A stretch of DNA of 12,704 bases from Pseudozyma flocculosa PF-1. Its lineage: Eukaryota; Basidiomycota; Ustilaginomycetes; Ustilaginales; Ustilaginaceae. Below, one piece after another: positions 9,344-12,704 of the stretch. A program made the position numbers and the translations under genes. Below the pieces are notes generated by a model. That model did not search any database. It was not told where the DNA came from and was given only the letters and a program-made list of their open reading frames with translations. Every line of letters begins with the position of its first letter. Positions within the stretch are counted from its first letter, which is position 1. Location of the stretch: contig NW_006920882.1 of NCBI RefSeq assembly GCF_000417875.1, forward strand, positions 748,908 through 761,611, in the 5' to 3' direction.

Positions 9344-10481
9344 TGCACGCATGGCGACGTCGGGATGCCGCGCTCGGATCAGCCGTCGTCCCAGCGTGGC
9401 CCCGAACCCCCTCTCGCTCTCGTTCTCTCTCGCCACGGACTCGCCGGCGTATCGCTGGCCCTCGCCTCGACTCACCTCTTGGCGGTGCGGATGCGGGTGC
9501 GGGACCGGGTAGTAGTCGACGTACTCGACTGCATGTCCGCCTGCCTGGTGCTGCTGGCGGTCGCAGCCGGGAGAGACGAGCAGGCAAGGGCCGTGACTGG
9601 TCAGCGAGGCACGATCCCTGGGTCCTTGGTGCAGCGCGGCGGCTTACTGCATGGCGACGCACCAGCTCTCGTCCTGGCCACAGCCGCAGGTAGTCGGGCA
9701 GCGGCACGCCGGCCAGCGTGTCCTCGCCCTCGTCCACCCAGTGCATCGAGCCGCTGCCCGAGTTGGAGCCCGACAGCGAGGCCGAGTTGTCGGATCGGAC
9801 CGGGCGCTCCGAGGCCTCGGCGGCCGCCTCGAAATCGGAGCCGGCGGGTGAGCGGAGCGCGACCAGGTCGGTCTCGGAGTGGCGGTGGGTGAGGCCGGGG
9901 ATGTTGATGGGGGGCCCGCCGGTGCGCTGCGATGCCTGGACGGGCAGCTCGGTGCGCAGCGTGGCGCTGGCGGGCGGCGCGATGCCGTAGTGCAGCAGCA
10001 TGTCTTCGAGCTCCGTGTTTCTGGCGGCGAGCTGCGTCACCGTCTCGCGCAGCACCTTTTCGCGCTGCTTGCGGCGCTCGCGGAACATCCTGCTGGCTCT
10101 CGCGTTGGGTCGCGACGGATCGAGGCCCAACTCGTCGGCTTCGACGCCGAACGGTGCCGCCGCCGGCGACGACGACGACGGGTACGCACGGGGCGGGGTG
10201 GGCCACGAGGAGCGGGAGCGGAGGCTGGCCTCACCCGACGTCGACGGATCGAGAGGGTAATCGAGGCGCGACATCGGCCTCGAGTCGAGCGAGGCGCTGG
10301 ACCTCGTAGGGGCGCTCCCGGTCGAGGGCGCCGCAGCAAACGGCGGCATCACAGGCGGAGGCAGGTACCGGCCGGCCACACGGTTGGCCAGTGGCGCGCT
10401 CGGCGGCGTCTGCAGGGCCGTCCATCGCGACGTCCGGCGCTGCAGATCGGCCGGATCGTGCCCGCCGCGTCCCTCGGACAT
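7907..10481 (-). CDS. bZIP transcription factor, four-exon model
   Basis: Proposed exons: 10481-9648, 9553-9476, 9337-9233 and 9139-7907, all phase 0, about 749 aa (744 if the first donor is the GTGCGT at 9662). The basic region and zipper lie at about 125-166. N126, A129, S130, F133 and R134 form N-x2-A-S-x2-F-R. Ten residues after R134 come L144, L151, L158 and then Y165, the same Arg-to-Leu register as GCN4. F-R resembles the AP-1-like Yap/Pap1 class, but Ser replaces its Gln. The zipper is short and is followed by a long Pro/Ser/Ala-rich, probably disordered region with a polyQ tract (exon 3), an aromatic VEYVDYYPVPHPHPH segment (exon 2) and ERLLPPLTADYLDFQQYLYRN early in exon 4. I recognise no named orthologue. 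The start ATG has G at -3 and no upstream ATG on this strand back to 10812. Exons 1 and 4 are the surest; exon 2/3 boundaries are inferred from splice consensus and phase. Confidence 0.85.
9140..9232 (-). other. Intron 3 of the bZIP gene
   Basis: 93 nt, donor ACG|GTACGT, branch GCTGACCTGACC, acceptor CTGGCAG|TCG, phase 0. Retention meets a TGA after six codons, so splicing is required to reach the 410-codon last exon. Confidence 0.8.
9305..9340 (-). repeat. (CAG)11 CAA repeat, polyglutamine tract across a splice acceptor
   Basis: Eleven CAG units and one CAA on the coding strand. The first CAG is the predicted acceptor of intron 2 and the other units encode 11 Gln of the bZIP protein. Confidence 0.85.
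9338..9475 (-). other. Intron 2 of the bZIP gene (or an optional in-frame exon segment)
   Basis: Donor GAG|GTGAGT at 9475, branch-like GGCTGATCC, first distant acceptor CACACCAG ending at 9338, directly followed by further CAG triplets. Its length is 138 nt, a multiple of three, with no in-frame stop, so retention would add 46 residues. The strong donor favours splicing. Confidence 0.6.
9554..9647 (-). other. Intron 1 of the bZIP gene
   Basis: Donor GCA|GTAAGC at 9647 (an alternative, CTG|GTGCGT at 9662, is also phase 0 and would drop five residues). Branch GCTGAC at 9605-9600, then the first distant AG gives acceptor CCGCCAG ending at 9554. Two further in-phase acceptors, CAG and CACCAG, follow at once. 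Reading through would shift the frame away from VEYVDYYPVP, which argues for splicing. Confidence 0.65.
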
Positions 10482-10722
10482 TGCAGCAGCGGTGTGGGCC
10501 CTGCCGAGCTGGGTCGGGCCGATTGACGCGGAAGCGGCCGTCGCAAGGGCTGCACGCGGTGCCAAGGGACGAAGAGAGGATCCGGGGCGAAAGGGACTGC
10601 AACACGAGGGCAGTCGTGGTGGCGACAAGGGCCAGGCTGGGTGGGGCGGGGCGCGGGTGGGGGGATCGAAGTTGGAGGAGCGGAGGAAAGGAGCGAGGCG
10701 GGCGTCCGGGGCTGCCTCGACG

Positions 10723-10734
10723 CCTTCTTATACC
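10723..10734 (-). promoter_or_regulatory. TATA-box-like element of the bZIP gene
   Basis: The minus strand reads GGTATAAGAAGG, 240-250 nt upstream of the bZIP ATG, in otherwise very G/C-rich DNA. If used, transcription would start around 10700, giving a leader of about 220 nt (inference). Confidence 0.45.
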
Positions 10735-11284
10735 GCCACTGCCCCCTCAGCCGACGCCTCCAGCCAGCCGCGAGGCACGCCGCTCGAAAGCAACAAAGAC
10801 GCCGTCCGTAGGGCCATCCACCCGCCCCCGCCACCGGACATCGCCGACTGAACTGCCCGAGCCAGCCGGCGAGCTAGCAGGCCAGGACGGTTCGCACAGT
10901 CTGGCAGGCCGGCAAACGCTCGCGCCACGGCGATCGAGCAGGGAAAGCTGTTGCTGCAGGCGGACCAGGCGAGCAGCCAGCAGGCAGGCAAGCAAGGCGT
11001 GCGCGACGAGGCAGCGGGGCGCGCCAAGCTGTGGCGTGCATCGCGAGCAGGCTCGGCCCTGTCACGCCCCCCTCTGCGCGCTCGAAAAGCAAGCTGCCTG
11101 CCTCGCGGTGGGCAGGCGGCGGACGAGCGGGCTGGCCGACTGGCTGGCTGACTAGGCAGCGCGCAGGGACGCCCGCGGCCGCTCTCCCTGGCCAGGCAGA
11201 GGCAGGGCCGACGTGTGAGCCTGGAAGGCCCGGGCAGGCAGGGCAAGCCGCCGCCTGAAAATTTTGACGGCCCTCGAGCCAGGC

Positions 11285-11337
11285 CAGGTTGCGGGGCAGT
11301 GCGGGAAGCCATGCTTCCCGGCCAGCCTGGCAACCTG
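11285..11337. repeat. Nested perfect inverted repeat
   Basis: Inner arms CGGGAAGC (11302-11309) and GCTTCCCG (11313-11320) flank a 3-nt loop. Outer arms CAGGTTGC (11285-11292) and GCAACCTG (11330-11337) lie symmetrically, with nine unpaired bases on each side between the two stems. Confidence 0.85.
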
Positions 11338-11620
11338 CCCGCCTCTGTGCTGTCACGCCCTAGCCTGTCAAGCGAGCCCTGCTGGCCTGCTGAGGCCAGG
11401 CTGCTGGCTGGCTCGACCGACCTCGCTCGACGAGGCTGGCTGGGCTGCCAGCAGACGGGGGGCCGGTCCAAAGCTGAGTCGCGATTTGCAGCAGCCGAGC
11501 CTCGCTCGATCTGGCTTGCCTGCTGGCCTGCCTGGTCTGCCAGCCAAGCTTGCTTGCCAGCAAGCCGCCTGGCTGGCCCATCATCCTCGAGGCTGCCGCG
11601 AGCTGGGTCTGCCCGTCCCA

Positions 11621-11650
<30 letters not shown>
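11621..11650. repeat. (GCT)10 microsatellite
   Basis: Ten perfect GCT units (CAG class on the minus strand) in the AHA1 upstream region. It is a second CAG/CTG array in the window, here not in a supportable gene. Confidence 0.9.
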
Positions 11651-11651
<1 letters not shown>

Positions 11652-11918
11652 GCTTGGCAGAGGCGGCGGATCACCCACTCGCAGACGGAGCCTGCCTGCT
11701 GGTCTGCGGTCCGTCTTGCGACGCTCGACGTCCCGCTCGTGCGTCTCTCTGCCAGCGTCGGCTCTCGACTTAGCTCGGCCGCTTTGCCTGCGTTGCCAGC
11801 CAGGGCCATCCGGGCGTCGCTGTAGTGACGAGGCGGGCCGGCAGGCAGGCGGACAGGCGGGCAGGCGGGCGGGCGCTGAGTGGACTGTCTCGTGCGAAAG
11901 AGGGGACCGCGCCGTGGC

Positions 11919-11931
11919 TTCTGGCAAATTC
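11919..11931 (+). promoter_or_regulatory. Imperfect heat-shock-element-like site upstream of AHA1
   Basis: TTCtgGCAaaTTC has the TTC-nn-GAA-nn-TTC layout with one mismatch in the central unit (GCA for GAA). It lies 227-239 nt before the AHA1 ATG. AHA1 is a known Hsf1 target in yeast, so placement is plausible, but one mismatched site can occur by chance. Confidence 0.3.
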
Positions 11932-12092
11932 CTGACGGGCGGCTGTCAAGTCAGTTGGGCGGCCCGTCCGCCGCTCGGCCTTACTCCACTTTGGCAGCTG
12001 GCTGGCCGGCCCTTCCTGAGAGGCGCTCCCTCCTCCTTCTTCTGCACCTCCTCCTCCGCCTACCACCAGCCCTCCATCTCGCAACCGCAACG

Positions 12093-12112
12093 GCATCGCA
12101 TCGCATCGCATC
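12093..12112. repeat. (GCATC)4 pentanucleotide repeat in the AHA1 leader
   Basis: Four perfect GCATC units, 45-65 nt before the AHA1 ATG, so probably within the 5' UTR. The repeat contains no ATG on the sense strand. Confidence 0.85.
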
Positions 12113-12157
12113 GAAGACAGCCCCCCACCCTCCCCCACCGACATCCGCCCGCCCGCC

Positions 12158-12469
12158 ATGTCGACCTGGAACAAGCACTACCACTGGAAGACCAAGGGTT
12201 GCACGCCCTGGGCCAAGAAGCACATCGCCGACCACACCGTCGGCAAGAGCGTCGCCGTCGGCACCGGCGGATCCGTAAAGGTGGACCGCCTCTCGGCCTT
12301 TGAGGGCGACGTCGAGCTCGGAAACCGAAAGGGCAAGCTCATCACCATCTACGACTGCAGCATCACCTACGCCTGGTCCGGCCAGTCGGGCGACGGCACC
12401 ACCGCAGAGGGCACCATCACCTTTCCCGAGGTCAGCCACGAGGTCGAGGACGAGGGCGACGAGTACAGG
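12158..12469 (+). CDS. AHA1: Activator of Hsp90 ATPase (Aha1), exon 1 only; continues past the window
   Basis: Aha1 binds Hsp90 and stimulates its ATPase in the cytosol. The 104 codons here make up most of the N-terminal Aha1 domain: NKHYHWKTKGCTPWAKKHI (5-23), equivalent to the NNWHW...W segment, then a Lys/Val-rich stretch, LSAFEGDVELGNRKGKLI with the conserved NRKGK, YDCSITYAWSG, and EGTITFPEVSHEVEDEGDEY. Human and yeast Aha1 share these in the same order. The ATG has GCC before it and no upstream ATG on this strand for over 800 nt. Exon 1 ends at AGG|GTGAGT in phase 0; the rest of the N-domain and the C-terminal Hsp90-binding domain lie beyond the right edge. It is divergent from the bZIP gene. 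Confidence 0.95.
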
Positions 12470-12611
12470 GTGAGTAGTGGCGGCGCCAGATCGGAGAGGC
12501 CAGGCGACGGGCGACGGGCGACGGGCGACTGGTGACATGCTCCGACGAGGCTGACCCTCGCCCCTCCCTTTTGCTCCCTCTCCCTATCTCTCTCTCTCTC
12601 TCTCCCTATCG

Positions 12612-12683
<72 letters not shown>

Positions 12684-12704
12684 CTCTCTCTCTCTCTCTC
12701 TCTC
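12470..12704 (+). other. Intron 1 of AHA1, acceptor not reached
   Basis: Donor AGG|GTGAGT, branch-like GCTGAC at 12550-12555, then no AG at all to the end of the window, so the acceptor lies outside. At least 235 nt, longer than the other introns here (93-157 nt), mainly because of the CT microsatellite. Confidence 0.85.
12586..12704. repeat. CT dinucleotide microsatellite, running off the window
   Basis: About 119 nt of (CT)n with a few interruptions (CCTATCG, CCT, CGT). The window ends inside it, so its true length is unknown. It sits between branch site and acceptor of the AHA1 intron. Confidence 0.95.

Larger units (their letters stand above)
10482..12157. promoter_or_regulatory. Divergent intergenic region between the bZIP gene and AHA1
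   Basis: 1.68 kb with no supportable gene. Near the bZIP gene is a TATA-like site (10723-10734). The middle (about 10860-11580) is dense in GCAGG, CCAGC, CTGGC and CCTGC words like those upstream of importin alpha. It also holds a nested palindrome (11285-11337), an AAAATTTT patch (11258-11265) and a GCT array. Near AHA1 are a heat-shock-element-like site, a C/T-rich leader and a GCATC array. Open frames across it start from non-ATG codons or encode Ala/Trp/Cys-rich low complexity and are judged spurious. Confidence 0.7.

Noticed and set aside
9212..9475. Separate small polyQ gene on the minus strand
   Set aside because: The frame begins inside a strong GTGAGT donor context, and its ends coincide with splice sites in phase with the flanking bZIP exons, so it is better explained as part of that gene.
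10728..11927. 399-codon minus-strand frame upstream of the bZIP gene with a Gln run
   Set aside because: It starts from a TTG codon, is Ala/Pro/Trp/Cys-rich from tetramer repeats, and its Gln run is only the GCT microsatellite read in reverse. No splice link to the bZIP start was found.
11215..12303. 362-codon plus-strand frame overlapping the AHA1 start
   Set aside because: It begins from a non-ATG codon, runs through repeats, and ends in a different frame from AHA1, which has clear family motifs.
12586..12704. CRISPR-like or tandem repeat array
   Set aside because: A plain CT dinucleotide microsatellite without spacers, in a eukaryotic intron.

Overview
This is nuclear DNA from a G+C-rich basidiomycete, most likely a smut-type fungus (Ustilaginomycotina). 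That placement is an inference from four things: the gene set, short introns of about 90-160 nt with GTRNGY donors and CTGAC/CTAAC branch sites, strong G/C third-position bias, and much triplet-repeat low complexity. Stop codons are so rare that long meaningless open frames cover both strands. Only five genes survive inspection of family motifs and splice sites.

Layout: (1) 1-1946, minus: RIB1, GTP cyclohydrolase II, with its C-terminus beyond the left edge. (2) 1947-3877: a 1.9 kb divergent promoter region full of tetranucleotide and dinucleotide repeats. (3) 3878-5806, plus: importin alpha (karyopherin alpha, SRP1), three exons, 545 aa. (4) 5807-6569: spacer. (5) 6570-7559, plus: a FAM192A/Fyv6 N-terminal-domain protein, two exons, 289 aa. 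(6) 7560-7906: convergent 3' spacer. (7) 7907-10481, minus: a bZIP transcription factor, four-exon model, about 745-749 aa, with a polyQ tract lying across a splice acceptor. (8) 10482-12157: a second divergent promoter region. (9) 12158 to the right edge, plus: AHA1, the Hsp90 ATPase activator. Only exon 1 and part of an intron are present, and the intron runs into a long CT microsatellite that ends the window.

The genes do not form a pathway or cluster. They are unrelated housekeeping functions (riboflavin synthesis, nuclear import, an RNA-splicing/proteasome-linked family, Hsp90 co-chaperone) plus one regulator. No mobile element, CRISPR array, tRNA or rRNA is visible, and I see no undescribed multi-gene system. 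The most interesting signals are small-scale: strand-specific absence of ATG upstream of the start codons, the polyQ repeat at the bZIP splice acceptor, the divergent bZIP basic-region signature, a nested palindrome between the bZIP gene and AHA1, and the microsatellite acting as a polypyrimidine tract in AHA1.
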